Positions 50,223 through 58,667 of a stretch of DNA of 64,000 nt are shown here, one piece after another. The stretch is from G965279355 sp965279355 (GTDB taxonomy: Bacteria > Pseudomonadota > Alphaproteobacteria > CACIAM-22H2): the NCBI GenBank assembly GCA_965279355.1, contig OZ257155.1, positions 1-64,000 on the forward strand, given 5' to 3'. Each line of letters opens with the position of its first letter. Position 1 is the first letter of the stretch. The notes below the pieces were generated by a model that was not told the origin of the DNA, ran no database searches, and was given only the letters and a program-made list of their open reading frames with translations. Position numbers and translations under genes: made by a program.

Positions 50223-51185
50223 ATGCCTGATCCGATTATCCGCGTCGCCGATATTGCCTGGATCAGACTTCAGTCGCCGGATCTCGAGAAGCAGAGCGAT
50301 TACCTGCAGACATTCGGGTTAATGCCGGCAGCAAGAACGTCGAACGCCGTCTATATGCGGGGTACTGACCCGCTGCACCACGTTCACATAACGGAAAAGG
50401 GCCCGGCGAAAGTCCTGAGCATCGCTTTTTACGCGCGCGCGCGGGAAGACCTTGATCGGCTCGCAGCCGAGGGCGATGGCGTTTCCAAGGTCATGCCGAT
50501 CGATGAGCCGGGTGGCGGATGGCGCGTTCACCTAACTGAGCAGAACGGACTTGGCATTGAAGTGGTCTGGGGCGTGGAGAGGGTTTCGGCGTTGCCGGTG
50601 GAGCCGCGCGTCCTGAACTTTGGGCACGCCAAGAATGCCCGCGCAGGCAAGCTGATGCGCGTGACCACGCGGCCATCCCAGGTGAAACGGATCGCCCATG
50701 CGGTGATCAGCACGCCGGATATGAAAAAGTCCATCGAGTGGGGACACCGTCACCTTGGTCTGGTGACTTCGGATGACGTGCACGCCGAGGGCAACCCCGA
50801 CGAGCTTGTGGCCAGTTTTAATCGGATCGATGACGGGCCCGAGTATGTCGATCACCACGTTATGATGTTCGGTAGAAATGCCAAGGCGGCCGGCCTCAAT
50901 CACGTCTCGTTTGAGGTGCAGGATCTCGATGACCTCTATATAGGCCACGACATGCTCAAGAAGCGTTATGGCGACCTCCATCTCTGGGGTATCGGCCGTC
51001 ACACGCTTGGTAGTCAGATTTTCGACTACTGGAAGGACCCGTGGGGGCGTATTCACGAGCACTGGACTGATTCAGACGTCCTGAATAACGAACACCCCTA
51101 TTCGATTCACACGGCAAGTGAGGGCCTGCGGTCCCAATGGGGGCCACAGGCCCCTCAGGAATTCCGTGATGCAGCGAGCCGGTGA
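50223..51185 (+). CDS. Two-domain VOC / extradiol dioxygenase-like protein
   Basis: A 320-residue protein with two VOC modules (about 1-140 and 155-300). The second holds candidate iron ligands of type I extradiol dioxygenases: His in IAHAVISTPD, His in GLNHVSFEVQD, and Glu in WGRIHEHWTD. Size and the two-module layout fit catechol 2,3-dioxygenase relatives that cleave aromatic rings with O2. The first module lacks the same clear ligands, as usual. The start at ATG 50223 is preceded by GGAGG at 50206-50210. It is convergent with a MetE-like gene and ends before a strong terminator. Confidence 0.84.
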   Translation: MPDPIIRVADIAWIRLQSPDLEKQSDYLQTFGLMPAARTSNAVYMRGTDPLHHVHITEKGPAKVLSIAFYARAREDLDRLAAEGDGVSKVMPIDEPGGGWRVHLTEQNGLGIEVVWGVERVSALPVEPRVLNFGHAKNARAGKLMRVTTRPSQVKRIAHAVISTPDMKKSIEWGHRHLGLVTSDDVHAEGNPDELVASFNRIDDGPEYVDHHVMMFGRNAKAAGLNHVSFEVQDLDDLYIGHDMLKKRYGDLHLWGIGRHTLGSQIFDYWKDPWGRIHEHWTDSDVLNNEHPYSIHTASEGLRSQWGPQAPQEFRDAASR

Positions 51186-51263
51186 CCGTCAGGGGACGTA
51201 ATTCGACTCGGTAACCTCGTGGCTGGTTCGTCCCATCCTCCCTTCGGGATAGAACCTAGACTA

Positions 51264-51288
51264 GCGCCGGCCCTGAACGGGCCGGCGC
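51264..51288. terminator. Bidirectional terminator between VOC and MetE-like genes
   Basis: Ten-base perfect arms GCGCCGGCCC and GGGCCGGCGC around a 5-base loop, followed on the plus strand by ATTTTA. It stops the plus-strand VOC transcript and, read on the other strand, the converging MetE-like one. Confidence 0.75.
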
Positions 51289-51306
51289 ATTTTACCCCAG
51301 GCAGTC

Positions 51307-52434
51307 CTAAGCTTTCGCCGGGCCGCAGGTGCCCCAGACTTCCTGAGCAATGTCTGCAACCAGACGCAGTTTTTCGTATTGCTGCTCTTCAGTCAGGGCA
51401 TTTCCATCCATGGTGGAGGAGAACCCGCACTGAGGTGACAGGCAGAGCCGGTCAAGCGGAACGAATTTAGCCGCCGCATCGATACGGCGCTTGATCTCAT
51501 CCTTGTCCTCGAGGGCCGAGTGCTTGCTCGTGATCAGACCCAGTACCACGAATTTGTCCTTGGGAATGAAGCGAAGCGGCTCGAATCCGCCGGAGCGGTG
51601 GTCATCGAATTCCAGGAGATAGCCGTCGACCGCGAGTTGGCTGAAAAGAGCCTCGGCGACGTATTCGTAGCTGCCTTCGGCGGTCCAGGAGGACTTGTAG
51701 TTGCCGCGACAGAGATGCGTCATGACCGTCATGTCTTTCGGTCGCCCCGCGACAGCGCGATTGAGCGTGTCGATATAGACAAGATGCTGATTCTTGGGAT
51801 CGCCGCCCAGCGTCGCTAGCGTCTCGCGTTGCTTTGGATCGTTGAAGGAGGCGAGGCTGGTATCGTCGATCTGGAGGTAGGTGCAGCCGATCCCGCGGAG
51901 TGCGATGATTTCCGCGGCATAAACATCTGCGAGATCGCTCCAGAATTGCTTGATGTCGGGGTAGGTAGCCTTTTCGATCGAAGCTTGGCCGCCCCGATAA
52001 TGGATCATGTTTGGGGAGGGGATGGTCAGTTTTGGTGTCTGTTTCGTCCGCGACTTCAGGAATATAAAATCATCGGCAAAGATCGTCTTATTCAGATGCA
52101 GTTTCTCTGTCACCATTGGCATCGGCGGTGAGAATTCCATCGCCTCGGTCTGGTTACGGAACTGGATTTTCAGATTGCTGGCGACCTTCTTCACGCCACC
52201 GATCTGGTAGAGGAAGTCCATATGCCAGGAATCGCGACGGATCTCGCCATCGGTAATAACCTGCAAGCCGCAGGCTTGCTGGCGCTCGACGGCCCGCTCG
52301 ATCGCGGCATCCTCAAGAGCACGAAGGCGTTGCTTGTCGCTGGAGGGGTTTCGTCTCATTTCGAGAATTTCGCGGGAGCGCAGGAGGCTCCCCACATGTT
52401 CGGCGCGGAACGGCGGCTTCGAGGTCGTTGACAT
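51307..52434 (-). CDS. MetE-like methyltransferase (YxjG/YxjH class), copy 3
   Basis: A 375-residue protein homologous to that at 42037: PPFRAEHVGSLLRSREILEMRRNPSS, VITDGEIRRDSWHMDFLYQIGG, zinc ligands in MTHLCRGN (His, Cys), YLLEFDDHRSGGFEPLRF (Glu) and LSPQCGFSST (Cys). All four expected ligands are present, so it is probably active. The start is ATG 52434 with CGGAG 5 bases upstream; the longer open frame is noncoding. It is divergent from an SDR gene, and that region has the AGGTATCCTTATA motif and no LuxR-type site. Confidence 0.86.
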   Translation of the reverse strand: MSTTSKPPFRAEHVGSLLRSREILEMRRNPSSDKQRLRALEDAAIERAVERQQACGLQVITDGEIRRDSWHMDFLYQIGGVKKVASNLKIQFRNQTEAMEFSPPMPMVTEKLHLNKTIFADDFIFLKSRTKQTPKLTIPSPNMIHYRGGQASIEKATYPDIKQFWSDLADVYAAEIIALRGIGCTYLQIDDTSLASFNDPKQRETLATLGGDPKNQHLVYIDTLNRAVAGRPKDMTVMTHLCRGNYKSSWTAEGSYEYVAEALFSQLAVDGYLLEFDDHRSGGFEPLRFIPKDKFVVLGLITSKHSALEDKDEIKRRIDAAAKFVPLDRLCLSPQCGFSSTMDGNALTEEQQYEKLRLVADIAQEVWGTCGPAKA

Positions 52435-52499
52435 GACTACTCCGGCGATTTTTGATTGAGGGCGACATAAGGCTGTGGACATTGGCGAATCTGAATGTA

Positions 52500-52512
52500 A
52501 GGTATCCTTATA
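52500..52512. promoter_or_regulatory. 13-bp motif AGGTATCCTTATA (copy 1)
   Basis: Identical 13-base text occurs at 55280-55292. Here it is within TAAGG-TAT-CCTTA and GTAT-CCTT-ATAC dyads, between the divergent MetE-like (start 52434) and SDR (start 52564) genes. It may be an operator for a different regulator or part of a shared promoter. Confidence 0.5.
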
Positions 52513-52563
52513 CAAGTGTAAATGGCCGCTGTGGCGCAATGCTGCAGCAATCAGGGTGAGAAC

Positions 52564-53376
52564 ATGGACCTCGGACTGAAGGGCCGTACGGCCGTTATTA
52601 CAGGCGGCAGCAAGGGCATCGGCTATGCCGTCGCGGAGGAGCTGGCGCGCGAAGGCGTTCATCTTCATCTGTCAGCCCGAGGGGAGGCGGAACTTGCGGA
52701 GGCGAAGCGCCTGCTTACAGTCAAGTTTGACGTTGAGGTGCAGACGCATGCGCTTGATCTTTCCGATCGCGAGGCTCGCGATCGCTTTGCCCACGACCGC
52801 TCCTCGGCCGATATTTGGGTGAATTGTGCAGGCGCTATCCCCGGCGGAGGCTTTGATCAGGTCGACGAAGACACCTGGCGCAAGGCATGGGACCTCAAGC
52901 TGTTCGGCTATATCGGGATGACCCGGATCGTCTATCCGGAGATGTGCCGGCGGCAAAGGGGGGTGATCATCAACGTAGTCGGGACCGGCGGGCTTGCGAC
53001 ACGATCGACCTATATCTGCGGCGGACCGAATAATGCCGCGTTGATCAACTTCACGCATAGCCTAGGTGGCGAGAGCGTTCGTTACGGCGTGCGCGTCTGT
53101 GGGGTCAATCCCGGGCCGGTCGAGACGGACCGGATGACGTATCTCCGGGAGTTGGAGGAAAAGAAGGTTGCGCCGGAAAAGCTGAAAGCATGGCGCGGCG
53201 AGTATTACTCGAAAATGGCCTATGGCCGCGCTGCCACGCCTGAGGAAGTATCAGGAGCCGTCGCTTTCCTCGCTTCGGAACGAGCTTCCTATATATCCGG
53301 TGCGATGATCACCATTGACGGTGGCCTGCTGGCGCGCGGCGGAGCATCAGCTGTCCTGGAGACAGAATCAGCCTGA
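52564..53376 (+). CDS. Atypical short-chain dehydrogenase/reductase lacking the usual Tyr-Lys pair
   Basis: A 270-residue classical-size SDR: TAVITGGSKGIGYAVAEELAREG (cofactor loop), WVNCAGAIPGG (NAG-like), VVGTGGLATRSTY... and VCGVNPGPVETDRM, ending YISGAMITIDGG. At the position of the catalytic YxxxK the protein reads GGPNNAALINF, so both the Tyr and the Lys are missing by alignment to YSASKAAL. It may use a different residue or be a non-redox SDR. ATG 52564 is chosen over 52522. It ends 6 bp from the convergent hydrolase gene. Confidence 0.82.
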   Translation: MDLGLKGRTAVITGGSKGIGYAVAEELAREGVHLHLSARGEAELAEAKRLLTVKFDVEVQTHALDLSDREARDRFAHDRSSADIWVNCAGAIPGGGFDQVDEDTWRKAWDLKLFGYIGMTRIVYPEMCRRQRGVIINVVGTGGLATRSTYICGGPNNAALINFTHSLGGESVRYGVRVCGVNPGPVETDRMTYLRELEEKKVAPEKLKAWRGEYYSKMAYGRAATPEEVSGAVAFLASERASYISGAMITIDGGLLARGGASAVLETESA

Positions 53377-53382
53377 AGCGCT

Positions 53383-54108
53383 CTAACGCAGCGTATCGAG
53401 CATAGCGAGCGAACGTTCCCACGACCGGCTGGCGGCCGCCGCGTTGTACGCCTGGGACGTCGCGCCGGTATAGCCGTGCTTGACCTTCGGATAGATGAAG
53501 ATTTCGCACGGCGGATTGCAGGCTTTCTCTACACGTTCCAATAAATCCTTCGACAATGCGAAGTCGTCGTCACCCCAATGCATCTGAAGAGGACGTTTGA
53601 CGAGCGGCAGGGTATCGAGCTGATCGTCGAAATTGCTGCCGTGAAAGGACGCACCAGCATCGCAGCCCAGCGCGGTGATGCCAAGGACGGCAAACGGCCC
53701 GCCAAAGCAAAAGCCGAAGATCGCCGAGCGGCCATTGCAGCTCTTGTGAGAGCGAATGACCTGGAGCGTTGCCGCGAAATCGCGAAGGGCGGTTGCGTAG
53801 AGGGTCTTGCGATCGGCGACCCGGGCCATCGCGCGGCGCTGGCCGTCTTCATCCCGCGGTAAAGCCCCTTTGTCGCCGCGCCAGAAGATATCAGGCGCCG
53901 CAGCAACAAAGCCTTTTCCAGCGAAGAAGTCGCATATGCCCTTGAGGTCTTGATTCACCCCAAAGACGGAGGGTGCCATGATTATTGCGGGGGCCGGCGC
54001 GCCGCCATTCGGTAGAGCGAAGTAGCAATCAAATGAGCCGTCTGTTGAGGCTATCTGGATCGTTTCGCCTGCGATGGACGCTCCCCCGGTGCCTTGCTCA
54101 GGCCGCAC
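53383..54108 (-). CDS. Dienelactone hydrolase-family protein
   Basis: A 241-residue alpha/beta hydrolase: APAIIMAPSVFGVNQDLKGICDFFAGKGFVAAAPDIFWRG, nucleophile Cys in IFGFCFGGPFA, Asp in MHWGDDDFAL and His in VKHGYTG. Cys-His-Asp triad and the early Pro-Ser-Val-Phe-Gly motif match carboxymethylenebutenolidase (dienelactone hydrolase), used in ring-cleavage pathways. The start is a GTG at 54108, overlapping the LLM gene by 11 bases, so they are coupled. It follows the LLM gene in the same direction. Confidence 0.86.
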   Translation of the reverse strand: MRPEQGTGGASIAGETIQIASTDGSFDCYFALPNGGAPAPAIIMAPSVFGVNQDLKGICDFFAGKGFVAAAPDIFWRGDKGALPRDEDGQRRAMARVADRKTLYATALRDFAATLQVIRSHKSCNGRSAIFGFCFGGPFAVLGITALGCDAGASFHGSNFDDQLDTLPLVKRPLQMHWGDDDFALSKDLLERVEKACNPPCEIFIYPKVKHGYTGATSQAYNAAAASRSWERSLAMLDTLR

Positions 54109-55198
54109 CGGCTGTTGCCTTTTGCGTATGTGCGTCCAGTGATGGTGCGAGGCTTTGCAGCTGTGGCGCGACCTGTTCCATGAAAAGCTTCATGGAGCGG
54201 GCGCGGCGTTCGCGGTCCGCCCAGGCTTTGCCGATGACCATCATCAATGTGCCAAAGCCACCGGACGCCGCGTAGATATTCTTGAGCTTCTCCGCGACTT
54301 CATCGGGGGAGCCAATGATGTACCAGTCCAGATTCACCAGATCCTCGAGCTTCAGGTCTTTCTCAGGCAGATCCCAGTTGTAGATCTTCTTGACCAGCTT
54401 GATCAGGCCGCGCCGGATCTGGAAATCGAGCTCGAACGAGACGGCGGCCCGAATATCCTCAAGGGCCTTGGCACGATTGTCGGTTACATAGATAAAGCGT
54501 GCCGACGCAACCTGCTGGATCGCCTTGATCCGGTCGGCAGCAGGTACGTCGGCGATGTAGTGGCCGATCTTCTGCTTGAGGACCGACGGCGGCTCATGCG
54601 CGGTCAGCAGCGTATAGCCGCGAACCCCGGCAAGACGGAGCATGCTGTCGGTTTCCGTCGCGGTCGCCATGGGCATATGCGGGCGGTTAAGGGGGCGCGG
54701 CGTGGCGACGATGCCTGTCCCTTTCCAGTGCTTGCCGTTCCAGTCGAATGGCTCGGGCGATGACCAGCACTTCAGGATCAGATCGAGCGACTCAACCAGC
54801 CGTTCGTGGCGGTCTTCGAAGTTGAGGCCGCGCTCCTGCGAGAACAGTGGGGAGGGGAAGCCGCTGCCGAAGCCAAAGATAAACCGCCCGTCGCCGATCA
54901 CATGGTCGGTGACGGCCGCTTGGATGGCGGTATCGACGGGGTGCTGCAGATGGATCGACTTCACGGCGGCGCCCATGCGGATCTGCCGTGTCAGTCCGGC
55001 CACCTTGCACATCAGCATCTCCGGAACCGGATTCGTATCGACGCGGTCGATATAGACGGCTTCACCGTGGTGTTCGCTGATATAGGCGTCCTCGAAGCCG
55101 AGTTTGTCGGCGAGGACAAGCTCGTAGAGGTCCTCGTCGTAGGTCTGGGCTGCGGTTGTATGTGGCCGAAAGCCGTTCGAAAAGACCCCAAACCGCAT
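54098..55198 (-). CDS. LLM-class flavin- or F420-dependent oxidoreductase
   Basis: A 366-residue luciferase-like protein: MRFGVFSNGFRPHTTAAQTYDEDLYELVLADKLGFEDAYISEHHGEAVYIDRVDTNPVPEMLMCKVAGLTRQIRMGAAVKSI, HPVDTAIQAAVTDHVIGDGRFIFGFGSGFPSPLFSQ. The SEHHGEA pattern is of the LuxA/alkanal-type branch (FMNH2), so flavin rather than F420 may be its cofactor. The open frame is longer, but ATG 55198 has GGGAGGCTGAGA just upstream and starts the family pattern exactly. It is divergent from the hydratase gene, sharing the second 13-mer. Confidence 0.85.
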   Translation of the reverse strand: MRFGVFSNGFRPHTTAAQTYDEDLYELVLADKLGFEDAYISEHHGEAVYIDRVDTNPVPEMLMCKVAGLTRQIRMGAAVKSIHLQHPVDTAIQAAVTDHVIGDGRFIFGFGSGFPSPLFSQERGLNFEDRHERLVESLDLILKCWSSPEPFDWNGKHWKGTGIVATPRPLNRPHMPMATATETDSMLRLAGVRGYTLLTAHEPPSVLKQKIGHYIADVPAADRIKAIQQVASARFIYVTDNRAKALEDIRAAVSFELDFQIRRGLIKLVKKIYNWDLPEKDLKLEDLVNLDWYIIGSPDEVAEKLKNIYAASGGFGTLMMVIGKAWADRERRARSMKLFMEQVAPQLQSLAPSLDAHTQKATAGAA

Positions 55199-55279
55199 TC
55201 TCAGCCTCCCTGTATCTGTGGCACGAACATAGATCAGTGACCATATTAATAGGCGTAAAACCGTCATTGCGATTCTATC

Positions 55280-55292
55280 AGGTATCCTTATA
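55280..55292. promoter_or_regulatory. 13-bp motif AGGTATCCTTATA (copy 2)
   Basis: Identical to 52500-52512. It lies between the divergent LLM gene (start 55198) and the hydratase/lyase gene (start 55328), 36 bp before the latter ATG. These two divergent regions lack the LuxR-type repeats found elsewhere. Confidence 0.5.
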
Positions 55293-55327
55293 TTGAAAAG
55301 TCTCAATTTGAAACCGGGGTGGAAACA

Positions 55328-56170
55328 ATGACATCTAAACCTGCAGCGGCACGGTGGGGCGAGAACGTCCAGGTAGAGATCGCGGGCGGAATCGCCTGGG
55401 TGACCCTTAACCGACCTACGAAACGGAATGCCATCAATCCCGGGATCGTCTGGGAAATGGGACCTGTGCTGGACAGCCTGGAAGTCGATGACGCGGTAAA
55501 GGTGGTCGTCATTTCCGGTTCTGGCGATGCCTTCTCGGCCGGCATGGATCTGAAAGAATTTTTCAGGGCCTACGATGATAAGCCGGCGATCGAGCGCGAA
55601 CGGCTCCATCGCGCCAACGCGGCATGGCAGTGGCGTCGCCTCATGTTTTATCCCAAGCCGACTATCGCCATGGTCAACGGGTGGTGCTTTGGTGGTGCCT
55701 TCCAGTTCCTCATCGCCAGCGACCTCGCCATCGCGGCCGAAGATGCGACTTTCGGCCTTTCCGAGATCAACTGGGGGATCATTCCAGCCGGTGTCGTCAC
55801 CAAGGCCGTCGAGCAGGTCATGACGCAGCGTGACGCGCTGTATTACATCATGACCGGCGAGACGTTCGATGGCCGTCATGCGGCACAGATGCGCCTGGTC
55901 AATAAGGCAGTGCCAGGCGGCGAGCTTCGGGACGCGACAATCGCTCTCGCCAAGGTTCTTATGGAAAAGAATCCTTTCGTGCTGCGTCAGGCGAAGCTCG
56001 GCTATAAGTTTTCACGCGACATGTCGTGGGATCAGGCTGCAGAGTATCTGGCGGCAAAGGCGGACCAGTCCGACTTCCGCGATCCGGAACGCGGCCGCAA
56101 CAAGGGCATGAGCCAGTTCATTGACGAGAAGTCATACCGGCCCGGACTCGGCGCCTATCGTCGCGACTAA
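55328..56170 (+). CDS. p-Hydroxycinnamoyl-CoA hydratase/lyase (feruloyl-CoA hydratase/lyase-like)
   Basis: A 280-residue crotonase. It follows the HCHL pattern closely: IAWVTLNRPTKRNAINPGI, DAFSAGMDLKEFFR, WQWRRLMFYPKPTIAMVNGWCFGGAFQFLIASDLAIAAEDATFGLSEINWGIIPAG, YYIMTGETFDGRHAAQMRLVNKAVP and MSQFIDEKSYRPGLGAYRR. The oxyanion loop and Glu146 in LSEINWG are present. HCHL turns feruloyl/p-coumaroyl-CoA into the benzaldehyde plus acetyl-CoA. No feruloyl-CoA synthetase or vanillin dehydrogenase is visible here, so a related substrate remains possible. The ATG follows GGGGTGGA. Confidence 0.87.
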   Translation: MTSKPAAARWGENVQVEIAGGIAWVTLNRPTKRNAINPGIVWEMGPVLDSLEVDDAVKVVVISGSGDAFSAGMDLKEFFRAYDDKPAIERERLHRANAAWQWRRLMFYPKPTIAMVNGWCFGGAFQFLIASDLAIAAEDATFGLSEINWGIIPAGVVTKAVEQVMTQRDALYYIMTGETFDGRHAAQMRLVNKAVPGGELRDATIALAKVLMEKNPFVLRQAKLGYKFSRDMSWDQAAEYLAAKADQSDFRDPERGRNKGMSQFIDEKSYRPGLGAYRRD

Positions 56171-56188
56171 AGCAGAAGCGTGAGCGGA

Positions 56189-57028
56189 TCAGACCGTGAT
56201 CTGCTCGCGCGCTGCCTCCTGATGCCAGACCAGAAGCCGGCGACGCAGCAGCTCGAAGCCCTTGATCATTGCGAAGCCAACAACACCGATCTCGACAATG
56301 CCGGCAAAGACACCAGCCGTCTTTGCATAGCGCGCTGCAGCCAGCATTGAATCGCCAAGGCCGCGGCCACCCATCTGCATTTCGGTCACTAGCACCACGA
56401 TCATGCAGACGGGAAGGGCGATCTGGAGGCCGGTGATGATCTGCGGCGATGCAGCTCGCAGAATGATCTGCCACCAGATTTCACGCTCGCTCGCGCCAAA
56501 GGCCCGAGCCGACCAGATCAGTTCCTTTTCAATGCCGCGAGTCGCCTGCCAGGTCGAAACGGCAATCTGGAAACAGGCCGAGAAGGCAACCATCAGGATC
56601 TTTGACAGATCGTAGAGTCCAAACCACAGCATGAAGATCGGCAACAGGGCGACCTTTGGCAGCGGCAGTCCGAAGGACAGGATGGGGTCGAAGAACCAGC
56701 GGACCGTCAGGATCTGCGCCATAAGAATACCGACGCTGATGCCGATAACCGCCGCAAGGGCAAAACCCGCGAATGTCCGGTAGAGCGTAAGTGATATATC
56801 GATCAGGAGCTTGCCTGACGTGATGTCGTTGATCAGCCACCGGATGACCGCGAGCGGTGGTGGCAGCAGGAAGGTGCTGACGACCTCAAGATGTGCCGTA
56901 ACCTGCCATGCAACCAGCAGGGAGACGACGACAGTATAAGGTGCAGCTGTTTCAAAGACTGTCCAGAGGAGGCGCCGGCCGGCGCCGGTAGATTCACTGG
57001 ATGCTGAGATGGTTTGAGCAACTGCCAC
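56189..57028 (-). CDS. ABC permease, nitrate/sulfonate/taurine type (SsuC/TauC-like) 1
   Basis: A 279-residue permease of the BPD_transp_1 family with about six hydrophobic segments; EAA-type loop ...WSARAFGASEREIWWQIILRAASPQIITGLQIALP near the middle. The N-terminal hydrophobic AAPYTVVVSLLVAWQV and FDPILSFGLPLPKVALLPIFMLWFGLYDL also fit. It is the third of four genes in the order receptor, ATPase, permease, permease on the minus strand and lies 3 bp after the second permease's stop. Confidence 0.9.
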   Translation of the reverse strand: MAVAQTISASSESTGAGRRLLWTVFETAAPYTVVVSLLVAWQVTAHLEVVSTFLLPPPLAVIRWLINDITSGKLLIDISLTLYRTFAGFALAAVIGISVGILMAQILTVRWFFDPILSFGLPLPKVALLPIFMLWFGLYDLSKILMVAFSACFQIAVSTWQATRGIEKELIWSARAFGASEREIWWQIILRAASPQIITGLQIALPVCMIVVLVTEMQMGGRGLGDSMLAAARYAKTAGVFAGIVEIGVVGFAMIKGFELLRRRLLVWHQEAAREQITV

Positions 57029-57031
57029 AGT

Positions 57032-57778
57032 CTACTCCTGCCAGATCAGCAGACGGCGCATCAGCATGACGTAAAGGCGGTCTGCTGCGAAGCCGATCAG
57101 GGAAATGGTAAGCACGCCCGCGAACATGCCGCGATAGTCGCCAGCTTCGCCCAGAAAGCCGATGAGATAGCCTATTCCGTTGTTGGCGATCACCAGTTCG
57201 CCGGCGATGACGAGGATAAAGCAGAGCGCGAGCGCAACGCGATAGCCATTCAGGATTTCCGGCAGAGCTGCGGGGATCGCGATATCCCAGAGAACCGCCA
57301 TCTCGCTGGCTCCGCTGGCCTTAGCCGACCAGATGAAAATGTGATCGACGCCGCGGATGGCGTTATAGGAGCTGACGACGATTGGGAGCAGCGAGCCGAC
57401 AAAGATGAGGGTGATCTTCGACCAGTCGCCGATACCGATCCAGATGATGGCAATCGGGATGAGGGCGGATTTCGGTAGGGGGTAGAACAGCCGGATGAAG
57501 GGATTCACAAGCAGCTGCACCGGCCGGTACCATGCCATCATGACACCGAGGAAGGTGCCAATCACGATCGCGGCGCCAAGAGCAGCGGCGCCGCGCATCA
57601 GTGAAATCAGCGTGTGTTGTCCAAGGTCATCGCCGAGCAGCCCCTTCAGGGTTACAAGGACCTCGGAAAGCGGTGGCAGAGCGTATTTCGAGATGAGGCC
57701 GGCCTGCGTTGCGCCTTCCCATGCCGCGGCGAGAATTAGCAATGGCGCGTAGCGCCAGAGCGCCACAAGCGCTCTCAT
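57032..57778 (-). CDS. ABC permease, nitrate/sulfonate/taurine type (SsuC/TauC-like) 2
   Basis: A 248-residue permease with about six hydrophobic segments and the EAA loop IFIWSAKASGASEMAVLWDIAIPAALPEILNGYRVAL. FYPLPKSALIPIAIIWIGIGDWSKI matches SsuC/TauC. It is homologous to the permease downstream, so the channel may be a heterodimer. Its ATG overlaps the ATPase stop by 4 bases (ATGA). Confidence 0.9.
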   Translation of the reverse strand: MRALVALWRYAPLLILAAAWEGATQAGLISKYALPPLSEVLVTLKGLLGDDLGQHTLISLMRGAAALGAAIVIGTFLGVMMAWYRPVQLLVNPFIRLFYPLPKSALIPIAIIWIGIGDWSKITLIFVGSLLPIVVSSYNAIRGVDHIFIWSAKASGASEMAVLWDIAIPAALPEILNGYRVALALCFILVIAGELVIANNGIGYLIGFLGEAGDYRGMFAGVLTISLIGFAADRLYVMLMRRLLIWQE

Positions 57779-58635
57779 TTCTGCCTCTCGGCCGCAATTG
57801 CCTCGTCACGCAGCAAACCCCAGATGTAGTTCTTGCACTCGATGAATTCAGGCGTTTCAGCGAGTCCGCCCACGCGTCCGGAAATTCCTTTGGTTTCTAT
57901 GACTTCCTTGATTCGTCCAGGACGGGCACTCATCACGAAGATGCGATCTGCCAGCAGCACGGCTTCGTGAACGTCGTGAGTGACGAAGACGACTGTCTTG
58001 GGCGACCGGTTCCACAAAGAAATCAGTTCCTGCTGCATCAGGAGCCGCGTCTGCGCATCGAGGGCACCGAACGGTTCGTCCATCAACAGTGTGCTGGGAT
58101 TGATGGCTAGCGTTCTCGCGATTGCGACGCGCTGCTTCATTCCGCCAGAAAGCTGTGAGGGGAAGTTCTCTTCAAAGCCTTTCAGGCCGACAAGTTCAAT
58201 ATAGTGTTTGGCGATCTCTTCCCGCTCACCTTTGCCGATGCGCTGCTTCTCTAGGCCATACAGGACGTTCTGCCGAACGGTCTTCCAGGGATAGAGCGCA
58301 AAGTGCTGGAACACGATTCCGCGGTCTGGTCCTGGCGCCTTGACCGTGACGCCATTCACCTCAACGTGGCCCTGCTGAATCTGCATAAAGCCACCAATCA
58401 GGTAGAGTAGGGTTGATTTCCCGCATCCAGACGGCCCTAGGAGAGCAACGAATTCACGGTCGCGAACCTGAAAGTTCACCCGGTCCAGTGCCAGGACCGG
58501 GTTTCCGCGTGGCGGCTGATATTTGTGGACGATATCGGTGACTGAAATCCCGGCGGATACCGTCTCCGGTACGGGTTGAGTATCCGTGCCAGACCGCTCG
58601 TTCTTCAGGACTGCTGAGGTTGCACCGTGCTGCAT
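57775..58635 (-). CDS. ABC transporter ATPase, nitrate/sulfonate/taurine type (SsuB/TauB-like)
   Basis: A 286-residue ATPase: Walker A GPSGCGKST, Q-loop VFQHFALYPWKTV, signature LSGGMKQRVAIARTLA, Walker B LLMDEPFGALDAQTR, and switch VFVTHDVHEAVLLAD. The N-terminal about 30 residues precede the domain and are poor in motifs. The pattern is SsuB/TauB/NrtD. It follows the receptor gene at 58668 by 32 bp. Confidence 0.91.
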   Translation of the reverse strand: MQHGATSAVLKNERSGTDTQPVPETVSAGISVTDIVHKYQPPRGNPVLALDRVNFQVRDREFVALLGPSGCGKSTLLYLIGGFMQIQQGHVEVNGVTVKAPGPDRGIVFQHFALYPWKTVRQNVLYGLEKQRIGKGEREEIAKHYIELVGLKGFEENFPSQLSGGMKQRVAIARTLAINPSTLLMDEPFGALDAQTRLLMQQELISLWNRSPKTVVFVTHDVHEAVLLADRIFVMSARPGRIKEVIETKGISGRVGGLAETPEFIECKNYIWGLLRDEAIAAERQK

Positions 58636-58667
58636 TCTCTACTCTTTCAGGGGGCTGATTGGCCTGA

